DNA from: JBGTIS01 sp041745535
Lineage (GTDB): Bacteria; Bacteroidota; Bacteroidia; Cytophagales; Cyclobacteriaceae
Length of the DNA: 24,143 bases
Direction: 5' to 3'
Assembly (NCBI GenBank): GCA_041745535.1
Contig: JBGTIS010000102.1
Coordinates: 1-24,143 of the forward strand
Shown here: positions 8,652-17,267 of the stretch, one piece after another
Position numbering within the stretch: the stretch's first letter is position 1
Layout of the letters: every line of letters starts with the position of its first letter
The notes under the pieces: generated by a model
What the model was told of the DNA's origin: nothing
What the model saw: the letters and a program-made list of their open reading frames with translations, nothing else
Database searches by the model: none
Program-made: the position numbers and the translations under genes

Positions 8652-11006
8652 TTATTCCGATTTGAGTGAATCAACCGGATTGGCCATGGCGGCTTTGATA
8701 GATTGATAACTTACCGTAAGCCAGGCAATAAACAATGCAAGCAGGCCCGTCATTACTAATACCAGCGGCGAAAGGTCGATATGATAGGCATACTGCTGTA
8801 AAAACTTGTCCATGATAAACCAGGTGATGGGTGCCGCAATCAGAAAAGCAATCAGCACCAGTTTGGTAAAATTAGCTGAAAGCAAAGCGATCAGACTGGG
8901 CACAGAAGCCCCCAACACTTTGCGTACCCCAATTTCTTTGACCCGGCGTTCGGCAGTATACGCAGCCAGACCAAATAAACCCAGGCAGGAAATCAGTATG
9001 GCAATAATTGAAAAGTAGGTAGCCAGTTTTCCGATGAGTGTATCGGTGCGGTACATGCGGTCGAACTCTTCGTCTAGAAAATGGTATTCAAATACATACT
9101 GAGGATCATACTTATTGTGCATGGTTTCCAGGCTGGCAATGGCTTCCTGGGCCTTGCCAGCCTGTGTTCGAACCATGGCCAGATAGGTGTCTTCAGGTCG
9201 CAGCATAATCACCAGCGGCTCTATATCAGCATGCAAGTTGGTGCTGTGAAAATTTTTAATCACACCAACTACCTGTCCTTCCCGGTCCCACATTTTCACA
9301 TGCTGCCCAATTGGGTTTTCAAAGCCAATCCGGCGCACCGCTTCTTCATTCAGAATAAGATTGGCCGTATCGGCAGGAAAATCGCGGGAAAAATCACGTC
9401 CTTCTTTCAACTCAATACCCGCCGTTTTCAGGAAATCAAAGTCTGTACTAATTACCTGAAAGAGAATTTTAGTTTCGGGCGCTTTGCCATCCCATTCAAG
9501 CCCCTCCGATGAACTGCCCACCGAAAGCGGATTCTGGTTCGACATCGCCGCCTGCTGAATACCAGGCAAAGTGAGCAACTCATTTTTATAAGCACTAAAA
9601 TGATCCTGAATTTGAGGGGTTACCGGGAAATAAATCATATTTTCGCGGTCTAATCCCAGGTCTTTGTTCTTGATATACTGAATTTGCTGGTACACCACAA
9701 TAGTAGCGCCGATTAATATCATGGAAAGTACAAACTGAAACACAACCAGCCCCTGCCGTAAAAAAGCACCCTTATTGCCTACTTTAAAGGTTCCTTTCAA
9801 TACTTTAACAGAATTAAAAGAAGAAAGGAAAAAAGCGGGATAAACACCTGCCAAAAGGCCAATACCAAAAATAACGCCTGCTATGGTACTTAGAAAAACC
9901 GGATTGCCATAAGGTACTACCAGGTGTTTATTGGTTAACCCATTAAATGCAGGTAGTAACAACTCTACCAGGATAATAGAAAGTAACACAGCCAGAAAAA
10001 CCAACAATACCGACTCACCCAAAAACTGCCCTACCAATGAGCTTTTATTCGCGCCGATTACTTTGCGTACGCCAATTTCTTTAGCACGCTGGGCAGAACG
10101 AGCTGTTACCAGGTTGGTAAAATTAATGCAGGCTATTACAATAATAAAACTGGCAATAATGAGAAATAATCGGATAAAGATGATACGCCCTCCGGTTTGT
10201 TTGCCTTCTTTGAATTCGCCATGCAGGTATGCTTCGGGAAACGACTGCGCGAATAATTCTACCACAGAGTCATCGTTGCGTTCTTTTACAAAATCTTTTA
10301 TTTTGCTGTTCACCGCTTCCAGAGAAGCCTGCTCGGTTAACATGATGTATGTCATGATACCATTATTGCCCCATTCTTTCAGCCATTCATTTTTTTTATA
10401 AAACACCTCAAAAGGAAGAATAAAGTCAAACTTAATAGAGGAGTTATCAGGCACATCTTTAAACACTCCGGTTACGGTATAATTGTCTTTGGCGTCGACA
10501 AGAATTTGCTGGTCTAAGGCGGCCTGGGCATTACCGAAATACTTTTTGGCTAACGATTCGGAAATAACAATAGAAGAAATATTATTGATAGCCGTATTCG
10601 GATCACCTGCGATAAAGGGGAACGTAAACATCTTGAAAAAATCAGGATCGGCATGGGTTCCGGATTCCTTAATAATTTTATCCCCTACGGTAAACTGCTT
10701 TTCTTCATCCCACGACATGCGCGTAGCCCTCGTAATTTCAGGAATTTCATCTTTCAGGGTAGGCGCCAAAAGACCGGGAGTGGCAGTGAACGTAAACATT
10801 TGTCCGGAGTAGGTCTGGTTTTCCATAATCCGGTACAACTCCTCACTTTTTTCATGAAACCGGTCGTAGTTTAGTTCGTCGGTTATCCATAGTATAATCA
10901 GCATGCTGGTAGCAATGCCAATGGTGAGGCCGGCCAGATTGAGGAAAGTAAATCCTTTTTGTTTCCAGTAACTTCTGAGGGCAGTAAAAATATAGTTCTT
11001 GAGCAT
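8652..11006 (-). CDS. ABC transporter permease, MacB/FtsX type, without prefix domain
   Basis: This 784-residue protein matches the prefix-bearing neighbours from their internal Met onward (MLKNYIFTALRSYW). TM1 lies at about 19-41 and a periplasmic MacB_PCD domain covers about 42-275. TM2-4 are at about 276-298, 332-352 and 371-393, with KEIGVRKVIGA at 309-319. TM5 is at about 418-440, followed by a second periplasmic domain. TM6-8 are at about 665-683, 715-733 and 747-767, with KEIGVRKVLGA at 690-700. The tail is ANPVDSLKSE. It is full length for the family. The ATG at 11006 has a strong AGGAGG seven bases upstream. It is transcribed separately from the padR operon, 200 bp upstream of padR, but shares that operon's upstream regulatory architecture. 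Substrate and ATPase partner are unknown. Confidence 0.94.
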   Translation of the reverse strand: MLKNYIFTALRSYWKQKGFTFLNLAGLTIGIATSMLIILWITDELNYDRFHEKSEELYRIMENQTYSGQMFTFTATPGLLAPTLKDEIPEITRATRMSWDEEKQFTVGDKIIKESGTHADPDFFKMFTFPFIAGDPNTAINNISSIVISESLAKKYFGNAQAALDQQILVDAKDNYTVTGVFKDVPDNSSIKFDFILPFEVFYKKNEWLKEWGNNGIMTYIMLTEQASLEAVNSKIKDFVKERNDDSVVELFAQSFPEAYLHGEFKEGKQTGGRIIFIRLFLIIASFIIVIACINFTNLVTARSAQRAKEIGVRKVIGANKSSLVGQFLGESVLLVFLAVLLSIILVELLLPAFNGLTNKHLVVPYGNPVFLSTIAGVIFGIGLLAGVYPAFFLSSFNSVKVLKGTFKVGNKGAFLRQGLVVFQFVLSMILIGATIVVYQQIQYIKNKDLGLDRENMIYFPVTPQIQDHFSAYKNELLTLPGIQQAAMSNQNPLSVGSSSEGLEWDGKAPETKILFQVISTDFDFLKTAGIELKEGRDFSRDFPADTANLILNEEAVRRIGFENPIGQHVKMWDREGQVVGVIKNFHSTNLHADIEPLVIMLRPEDTYLAMVRTQAGKAQEAIASLETMHNKYDPQYVFEYHFLDEEFDRMYRTDTLIGKLATYFSIIAILISCLGLFGLAAYTAERRVKEIGVRKVLGASVPSLIALLSANFTKLVLIAFLIAAPITWFIMDKFLQQYAYHIDLSPLVLVMTGLLALFIAWLTVSYQSIKAAMANPVDSLKSE

Positions 11007-11013
11007 AAGATAT

Positions 11014-11019
11014 CCTCCT
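11014..11019 (-). promoter_or_regulatory. Strong Shine-Dalgarno of permease 4
   Basis: The minus strand reads AGGAGG, seven bases before the ATG at 11006. Shine-Dalgarno sequences are often weak or absent in Bacteroidota, and the neighbouring permease genes here lack such a perfect one. It fixes the start of the 784-residue permease and suggests efficient translation. Confidence 0.75.
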
Positions 11020-11047
11020 GTTGTTTATTGCGTAAAAACAGACTAAT

Positions 11048-11070
11048 CAACTTAAATGCCAGCCGGAAAA
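11048..11070 (-). promoter_or_regulatory. Candidate sigma-54 (-24/-12) promoter of permease 4
   Basis: The minus-strand core is TGGCATTTAAGTTGA: GG, ten bases, then G of the TTG, as in sigma-54 promoters, with the last consensus C replaced by A. It lies 42 bp before the start codon, leaving a leader of roughly 30 nt that contains the AGGAGG. The same element precedes padR (8495-8517). Identification rests on this duplication and on spacing; the sigma factor is inferred. Confidence 0.5.
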
Positions 11071-11111
11071 TATAGATATACAGTGCGAAAAGCTGACTGT
11101 AGGCCACGGTA

Positions 11112-11148
11112 ACTGTTCAGAAATGAACGGGTGGTGTTCGGTTTCGTT
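11112..11148 (-). promoter_or_regulatory. Upstream palindromic regulatory block of permease 4
   Basis: The minus strand contains CGTTC-N6-GAACAG preceded by AACGAAACCGAACA, so GAAC/GTTC half-sites recur three times. It matches the block upstream of padR at 27 of 37 positions and stands at the same distance (106 bp) from the start codon. A shared activator or repressor site is likely; which protein binds is not visible from this window. Confidence 0.5.
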
Positions 11149-11164
11149 CGTCGCGGAAGCAGAA

Positions 11165-11235
11165 AGTAATTTGTGGTTCGTTAATCGTTATTTGTTAATA
11201 GTTGTTCAAATAACGATTAACTATTAACAAATAAC
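11165..11235. repeat. Palindromic intergenic repeat, copy 1, with two competing hairpins
   Basis: The block begins AGTAATTTGTGGTTCG and contains two exact inverted repeats that overlap. GTTAATCGTTATTTG (11180-11194) pairs with 11207-11221 over 15 bp. GTTATTTGTTAATAGTT (11187-11203) pairs with 11219-11235 over 17 bp. Only one of the two can form at a time. A closely related copy lies at 17912-17989. It sits between the permease pseudogene and the upstream region of permease 4. It looks like a REP/MITE-like dispersed element; no coding potential is seen. Nothing else was recognised in 11236-11313. Confidence 0.7.
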
Positions 11236-11313
11236 CCTTGAAAAAGACCTTCCAGCCAATATTTGGTTTCCACTGCTCAATTTCCATCTTCATGCTTTCA
11301 ACTCCCCCACACG

Positions 11314-12977
11314 CTATTCATACCGCAACGACTTCGCGGGATTTGCCAGAGCTGCTCTGATGGTTTGAAAGCTAACTGTTACCAGGGTTATCATGATAAC
11401 TAAAAACAGGGGTACTATTAAAAGCCACCAGGAAATACTGATGCGAAAGGCGTAGTTTTCCAGCCAGCGGGAAATAATCCAATAGGCGGCAGGCAAAGCC
11501 ATTACGCCCGCAATCAGTACCAGCAGTATAAAGTCTTTGGCAGGATTACCATATTTTTACTGAAGCTCCGAGTACCTTTCTGATGCCAATTTCTTTGGCG
11601 CGCTGGGTGGCAGCGTAGGCAGAAAGGCCAAACAAACCCAGACAAGCAATGAAAATAGCTAATCCTGAAAATAACCGGAAAAGTGTGTTGAATTGCTGCT
11701 CAGCTTTGTATTGGCGATTGAAAAATTCATCCAGAAAAAAATATTCGTATGGACTGCCAGTAAACATTTCCATATAAGCAGACTGAACTTCCTGTAAGGT
11801 GTTGCTAACTTGGTTTGTTTCTATTTTAACGGTATAATAATTAAAAACCGTACTACAGAAAAACAGGATGGGCGCGATAGCGGTTTTCAAACTTTCGTGA
11901 TGGAAATCCTTCACTACACCAACAATTTCTCCCACCTGTTCTCCCTGACTCAGTTGTTGGCCCACTGCGTCTGCTGCATTTTCAAATCCTAACAGATGCA
12001 TGGCCGTTTCGTTGATAATCCACTTTTCACGAGAAGGCGCTGTAAATAATCGGCCACTCATCAGGGGAATGCCATATTGCTTAAAGTAATCGTGCGCTAC
12101 AGGCAGAACCGAGAAAACACTTGATGTTCCTTTTCATTGATGGTAATACGGTCGCTGTACCAGTAAATTTCCTGTCCTGGTATCGCACCAGCACCTGAAA
12201 CCGATTTTACCGATGCCAGATTGTTGATTTTATTTGTAAACACGGAAAAATTGTTTTGGTATCCATAATCATATGCTTTCGGACCTTTGATCACCAATAC
12301 CTGCTCCGGATTAAAACCCAGCGGTTGTTGTTGCATATAGCGAATCTGCATACCAGCGGTTAGTGTTACAGTAATCAGAATCAAAGCCATCACAAACTGA
12401 CCTGTTACCAACCACTTTCTGAGAATGACTCCTGACTTTCTTCTGGCAAAATTTCCTTTTAATACTTTTACCGCCTGGTAGCGGGAAAGAAGCAATGCCG
12501 GATAAAAACCCGACCCGAAAATAAGGAAAAGTACAAATACTAAAAATTCAATTTTTCAGTAATTACAATAGAAAACGGTTCACTAAAAGCTGTATTTGGG
12601 TTTCCGTTAAGCAGTTTGTATGAAAACACGTAGAAGAAAGCAGAATCAGCTAAAAAAATACCTGATTCACCAATGTACTGGTCGTTATAAGTAAGCACGC
12701 CGTCCGGACCCAGGATTACCAGGCGGGTATATGTATCAATGGCAGGGAATTCGTTTTGAAAGGAAGAAGCTATTGCCGGCGAAACCCGGACGCTCTGTGT
12801 TTCCCGTTTCCCGTTTTTATACACATCCAGGGTAACCCGATACGTATCGGCGGCATGTTGGTGAAACTGATCATAGCTCAATTCAAAACTCACATATTGT
12901 AAAATGAGCATACTGGCGCTTATGCCCAAGGCCAAACCCAGTATGTTGATCACCGAAAATATTTTATTCTTCAGCAA
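11314..12977 (-). pseudogene. Decayed MacB/FtsX-type ABC permease
   Basis: Four consecutive reading-frame pieces align in order to one permease like that at 8652-11006. Piece 1 (12977-12540) holds TM1 and the first periplasmic half, up to VITEKL. Near 12545 about 220 codons are missing and the frame changes. Homology resumes with FGSGFYPALLLSR and runs through TM5 to about 12115, where a 1- or 2-base indel (TTTTCTCGG) shifts frame. Piece 3 continues to KEIGIRKVLGASV near 11560. There a few codons are lost with another shift, and the last piece holds the final two helices and the tail ANPAKSLRYE. The 5' end has no ATG: an in-frame TAG lies just before the RNLLKNK segment, and the amylase gene begins 45 bp away on the other strand. 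A working protein is very unlikely. No insertion sequence is visible. Confidence 0.9.
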
Positions 12978-13022
12978 ATTGCGATTTCTTAACTAAATTG
13001 CTGTACACAAACCACCGCCAAT

Positions 13023-14867
13023 ATGTTAGAGAAGAAATTATCGGATATAGATTTTAATGCTCTTACCAGCAAAACATTTTTTCCATCACCAGCTGCCTGG
13101 GAAGATCAGGTGCTCTATTTTATGATGTTAGATCGTTTTTCGGACGCTAATGAAACCGGTTATCTGGATAATAATGGAAATGAAGTTACTACCGGCACTA
13201 CCCCACTTTTTCAAAATAGTGAGGCAGGAAATGCCATTCAGACAGAGACTGCAGCTGCAGCGTGGCGGGATGCCGGTGGCCGGTGGCAGGGCGGCAATCT
13301 GCAAGGGCTTACCAGCAAAATAGGCTACCTGAAAAGGCTGGGTGTTACTGCCCTCTGGATCAGTCCGGTATTCAAACAGGTTCCTTTTCATGAAACCTAT
13401 CATGGGTATGGCATCCAGAACTTTATCAATGTGGATCCGCGTTTTGGTACCCGGGAAGACCTGAAAGCGCTGGTAGAAACCGCGCATCAGCAGGGTATTT
13501 ATGTTATTCTGGATATTATCCTGAACCACAGCGGCGATGTATTCAGCTATGCTACCGAAGAAAGAATTCCCCCATACGATAATAGTGCGCGACCTATTGC
13601 CGGATTTAATGATGCAGCAGGGCAACCTACTATTGCATTTACCCAGGGACAGAACTTAAGCAGTCATTTCGATAACGGTGCTATCTGGCCGGAAGAATTT
13701 CAGGAACCCGCGACTTTTACTAAAAAGGGAGCTATCCAAAACTGGGATAATTATCCTGATTACCTGGAAGGTGACTTTTTTGATTTGAAAGATATCCGGC
13801 TGGGTGAAGGCCCTATCGACCAATATCATCCTTCACTGGCTTTAACGTATCTGGCAGAAGCCTACAAGTTCTGGATTGCCTATGCCGATATCGATGGGTT
13901 CCGGGTAGATACGGTCAAGCATATGGATACTGGCGCTACGCGGTATTTTACGGCGGTTATCCATGAATTTGCCCAATGTTTGGGAAAGGAAAATTTTTAC
14001 CTGATTGGCGAAATTACCGGCGGCAGGCAGTTTGCTTTTAATCTGATGGAAGAAACCGGACTGAATGCGGCCCTGGGCATTAACGATATCCCGGGCAAAA
14101 TGGAGTATCTGGTGAAAGGCTATGTGAATCCTGAAGAATATTTCAATCTGTTCCGCAATTCAGAACTCATTGGAAAAGGATCGCATACCTGGTTTAAAAA
14201 TAAAGTGGTAACCTTATTCGACGACCACGATCAGGTACGGAAGGGGAATAACAAAGCCCGGTTTTGTGCTTTTGAAAATGGTAATCAGTTTATTCTCAAT
14301 GCCGCCGCGCTCAATGCCACTACCCTGGGCATTCCCTGCCTGTATTATGGTACGGAACAGGCCTTTGATGGCGAAGGGGGCAACGACCGCTATATCCGCG
14401 AAAATATGTTTGGTGGCGAATTTGGCGCTTTCAGAAGCAAAGACAGGCATTTTTTTAATGAAAACAATCCTCTTTACCAGGAAATTGCCAAAATACTGGC
14501 CATCAGGAAAAAGAAAATTGAAATACGCCGGGGAAGGCAATACCTTCGGGAAATATCCAGCAATGGCATTGAATTTGGATTACCCAAAAAATCAGGTAAT
14601 GAATTAAGATCTATCATTGCTTGGTCGCGGATTTTTGATAACCGGGAAATGCTTCTGGCCATCAGTACCAATGCCATTCAGGAATTGCAGGCCTGGATCA
14701 CTATTGATTTTGATATCAATAAAGAAGGCGATATGTGGAAACGCGTTTATTCTTCTCAGCCTGCGCAAATTGGCGATACCCTGGTGGCAGCAACCAGAAG
14801 TAACCGAAGAGCAGTGCTTTTGCCGGTACCTGCCCACGGGTTTGTGATTTATGAAAGAAGTACTTAA
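13023..14867 (+). CDS. GH13 alpha-amylase-family glycoside hydrolase
   Basis: This 614-residue protein has a complete GH13 (beta/alpha)8 catalytic core. Region I is DIILNH (D164-H169), region II is DGFRVDTVKH with Arg294 and nucleophile Asp296, region III has acid/base Glu330 in LIGE, and region IV has FDDHDQ with His402-Asp403. The start of the barrel (YFMMLDRFSD) is typical. No signal peptide or membrane segment is present, so it should act in the cytoplasm on alpha-glucans, maltodextrins or a related alpha-glucoside. Exact specificity cannot be read from the sequence. The last 100 residues fit the C-terminal beta domain. The ATG lies only 45 bp from the permease pseudogene, so the promoter must be short or lie inside that remnant. 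A sodium:solute symporter gene follows after 94 bp and may be co-transcribed. Confidence 0.94.
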   Translation: MLEKKLSDIDFNALTSKTFFPSPAAWEDQVLYFMMLDRFSDANETGYLDNNGNEVTTGTTPLFQNSEAGNAIQTETAAAAWRDAGGRWQGGNLQGLTSKIGYLKRLGVTALWISPVFKQVPFHETYHGYGIQNFINVDPRFGTREDLKALVETAHQQGIYVILDIILNHSGDVFSYATEERIPPYDNSARPIAGFNDAAGQPTIAFTQGQNLSSHFDNGAIWPEEFQEPATFTKKGAIQNWDNYPDYLEGDFFDLKDIRLGEGPIDQYHPSLALTYLAEAYKFWIAYADIDGFRVDTVKHMDTGATRYFTAVIHEFAQCLGKENFYLIGEITGGRQFAFNLMEETGLNAALGINDIPGKMEYLVKGYVNPEEYFNLFRNSELIGKGSHTWFKNKVVTLFDDHDQVRKGNNKARFCAFENGNQFILNAAALNATTLGIPCLYYGTEQAFDGEGGNDRYIRENMFGGEFGAFRSKDRHFFNENNPLYQEIAKILAIRKKKIEIRRGRQYLREISSNGIEFGLPKKSGNELRSIIAWSRIFDNREMLLAISTNAIQELQAWITIDFDINKEGDMWKRVYSSQPAQIGDTLVAATRSNRRAVLLPVPAHGFVIYERST

Positions 14868-14961
14868 AAAATAAATTTTCAAATTAATTAATAATATCTG
14901 CTGATTCTATTAGCTATAAGCAATTGTTTATTTTATTTTTCCCTTTAAAACAAGGTAAACA

Positions 14962-16356
14962 TTGCTGATATTATTTATTACGCTGTACCTCTGTGGTACA
15001 CTCTTAATCGGAATTCTGGCCTCTTATTTTGTAAAAAACTCTGCGGATTTTGTATTGGCAGGCCGGAAACTACCATTGGTATTAGCTGGTTCAGCTTTAT
15101 TCGCTACCTGGTTTGGCTCGGAAACAGTACTGGGTGCTTCCTCCGAATTTGTAGCGCATGGTGTGCTGGGGGTAATTGAAGACCCTTTTGGTGCCTCACT
15201 GTGTTTGCTGCTGGTGGGGCTTTTTTTTGCCCGCCCTTTATACAAAATGAAATTATTAACTATTGGCGATTTTTACCGGGATCGTTTTGGCAGAAAAACC
15301 GAATTAATTTCCAGTGTTTTTATGGTACTGTCGTACTTTGGCTGGGTAGCGGCACAACTGGTGGCCATGGGTATTATCCTGAATACCGTAACCGGACTTC
15401 CTTTTACTTTTGGCGTACTCATTGGATCTGTAATTGTAATTATTTACACCTATTTTGGTGGCATGTGGGCCATTTCTATTACCGATTTTGTACAAACACT
15501 TGTTATTGTAGGTGGATTGTCCTATTTGGCTTACGATTTACTACATGAAGCAGGGGGGCTTACCAAAGTAATCAACAACACGCCCAAAGGTTTTTTTCGG
15601 GCTTATCCAGAACCCAGTTTAGATGGTACAGTACATTATTTCGCTGCATGGATCACCATTGGGCTGGGTTCTATTGCCCAGCAGGATGTATTCCAACGGG
15701 TTATGGCTTCCAAAAATGTAAAAATAGCAGTATCTGCTTCTTATATGGGTGCCTTTATGTATCTGTGTATTGGTCTGATTCCCCTGCTAATTGGCTTATG
15801 TGCCATTCAGGTATATCCTGAACTGGTGGCTACCATAAAAGATCCTCAACTGGTATTACCCAGTGTTGTATTGGCTCATACCAGCACCACTTTGCAGATT
15901 TTTTTCTTCGGCGCGCTTATTTCCGCTATTCTCAGCACTACCAGCGGTGCTATACTGGCGCCGGCCTCCATTATGGCCGAAAATATTATAAAGCCCCTAT
16001 CAAAAGACCCAAGCGATCAGTATTTGTTACGGATGTTACGCGTTTCTATCGTTATCATCGCCATAGTGGCTACTATTATGGCCAATATGAAATCCAATAT
16101 TTATGAACTGGTAGGTCAGTCATCGGCACTCAGCCTGGTGTCGTTATTTGTGCCGCTGGTAGCCGGACTTTACTGGAAAAAATCTACGGAAACAGGTGCT
16201 ATCTGGTCAATGCTGCTTGGTATGGGCGTATGGTTGGTTTTTGAGTTTTCCGAATTTGAAATTCCTTCTTTAATTCCAGGTCTAATGGCCAGTTTTGCCG
16301 GATTAGCTCTGGGAAACGTGTGGCACAAGCAAATTAAAAAGAACAAATTAGCCTAA
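14962..16356 (+). CDS. Sodium:solute symporter (SSS family)
   Basis: This 464-residue integral membrane protein has about 13 hydrophobic helices. The SSS signatures are visible: the N-terminal NSADFVLAGRKLPL, IYTYFGGMWAISITDFVQ at 161-178, and the helix-8 segment SAILSTTSGAIL, where Ser325/Thr326 correspond to the Na2 sodium site of PutP/vSGLT. It should import a solute with sodium. The family covers sugars, amino acids, carboxylates and others; the pattern looks PutP-like, but the position next to an amylase leaves a sugar possible. An in-frame TAA lies two codons upstream of the TTG at 14962, so a TTG start is required unless translation begins internally. AAGG eight bases before supports it, and the first residues match family N-termini. 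Confidence 0.92.
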   Translation: MLILFITLYLCGTLLIGILASYFVKNSADFVLAGRKLPLVLAGSALFATWFGSETVLGASSEFVAHGVLGVIEDPFGASLCLLLVGLFFARPLYKMKLLTIGDFYRDRFGRKTELISSVFMVLSYFGWVAAQLVAMGIILNTVTGLPFTFGVLIGSVIVIIYTYFGGMWAISITDFVQTLVIVGGLSYLAYDLLHEAGGLTKVINNTPKGFFRAYPEPSLDGTVHYFAAWITIGLGSIAQQDVFQRVMASKNVKIAVSASYMGAFMYLCIGLIPLLIGLCAIQVYPELVATIKDPQLVLPSVVLAHTSTTLQIFFFGALISAILSTTSGAILAPASIMAENIIKPLSKDPSDQYLLRMLRVSIVIIAIVATIMANMKSNIYELVGQSSALSLVSLFVPLVAGLYWKKSTETGAIWSMLLGMGVWLVFEFSEFEIPSLIPGLMASFAGLALGNVWHKQIKKNKLA

Positions 16357-16430
16357 TATTTAAAACTATTCGCTGGCTTCCGAATTTACTTTTCTATAGG
16401 GAAAGGGTTCATGTTTTTGTAGAATAAACA

Positions 16431-16438
16431 TAGGTTTG
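16431..16438 (+). promoter_or_regulatory. Possible Bacteroidota -7 box upstream of the response regulator
   Basis: TAGGTTTG fits the TAnnTTTG -7 consensus of the Bacteroidota primary sigma factor. It would give a leader of about 100 nt for the regulator gene at 16545. The expected -33 TTTG is poor (TTC at the right distance), so this is tentative. Nothing else was recognised in the 188-bp gap. Confidence 0.3.
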
Positions 16439-16544
16439 CTACTTTAGCGAAAATTTCCGGTTTTAATTGTCTTTTTGGGTTCACATGTCTGCAAAATTTC
16501 TTCACTATCAATGATTTGTAAATAAAAATTTTGATATTAAAAAC

Positions 16545-17231
16545 ATGGGAAATAAAGAGCACAAAGTGCTGGTAGTCGATGACGAAGAAGATATTTTAGA
16601 GCTGCTGAAATACAATATGTCCAAGGAAGGGTATGAGGTTAAAACAGCTTCCAACGGCAAAAAAGCAGTAGAAATTGCTGAAAAGTTCAAGCCTGATCTC
16701 ATCCTTCTCGATATTATGATGCCAAACCAGGATGGTGTAGAAACCTGTCGCCAGCTTCGGGAATTACCCGATTTAAATAATACTTTTATTGTTTTTCTTA
16801 CTGCACGATCGGAAGAATACTCCGAAGTAGCCGCCTTTGATGTAGGGGCAGACGATTATATTACCAAACCCATCAAACCCAGGGCCCTAATGAGCCGCAT
16901 CAGTGCCATGTTCAGGCGCGAGTCAAAGCGAAGCCAGAAAACCAGTAAAATTAATGTAGGCGACTTAACCATTGACCGCACCAGTTATACCGTAGCCGTC
17001 GGGAAAAAGCAGATAAATTTGCCGAAAAAAGAATTTGAGCTGTTGTACTACCTGGCCGAAAATCCTGAAAAAGTTCACAGCCGCGACGACCTTTTACAAA
17101 ACATTTGGGGAGCAGACGTATATGTACTGGCCCGTACGGTAGACGTACACATCCGAAAAATACGCGAAAAAATTGGAAGTGAATATATTACTACAATTAA
17201 AGGGGTTGGCTATAAATTTGGCGTTTTATAG
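16545..17231 (+). CDS. OmpR/PhoB-family response regulator
   Basis: The 228 residues form an N-terminal receiver (about 7-122) and a C-terminal winged-helix DNA-binding domain (about 135-227). The receiver has the acidic pair Asp12-Asp13, phospho-acceptor Asp56 in LLDIMMP, Thr86 and Lys108 in YITKP. The effector domain has LPKKEFELLYYLAENP, the recognition region RTVDVHIRKIREKIG and the wing IKGVGYKF. It should be a phosphorylation-controlled transcription factor. There is no histidine kinase next to it on either side, so it is an orphan here and its signal is unknown. The closest well-known type is PhoB-like. The start ATG at 16545 is the only sensible one. The Nudix gene follows after 36 bp and may be co-transcribed. 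Confidence 0.95.
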   Translation: MGNKEHKVLVVDDEEDILELLKYNMSKEGYEVKTASNGKKAVEIAEKFKPDLILLDIMMPNQDGVETCRQLRELPDLNNTFIVFLTARSEEYSEVAAFDVGADDYITKPIKPRALMSRISAMFRRESKRSQKTSKINVGDLTIDRTSYTVAVGKKQINLPKKEFELLYYLAENPEKVHSRDDLLQNIWGADVYVLARTVDVHIRKIREKIGSEYITTIKGVGYKFGVL

Positions 17232-17267
17232 CTACCTGCCTTCTTTTTAAGGATTAAATTAAACTTT

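Noticed and set aside
9931..10401. 156-codon plus-strand frame inside permease 4
   Set aside because: It is a shadow of the transmembrane coding region with no start context or family match.
12097..12495. Separate small gene of 132 codons
   Set aside because: The sequence is the middle of a MacB-like permease (TM5 and part of periplasmic domain 2), and the flanking frames continue the same alignment, so it is a pseudogene piece.
13128..13625. 165-codon open frame antisense to the amylase gene
   Set aside because: It lies fully inside the GH13 catalytic coding region and shows no domain of its own.
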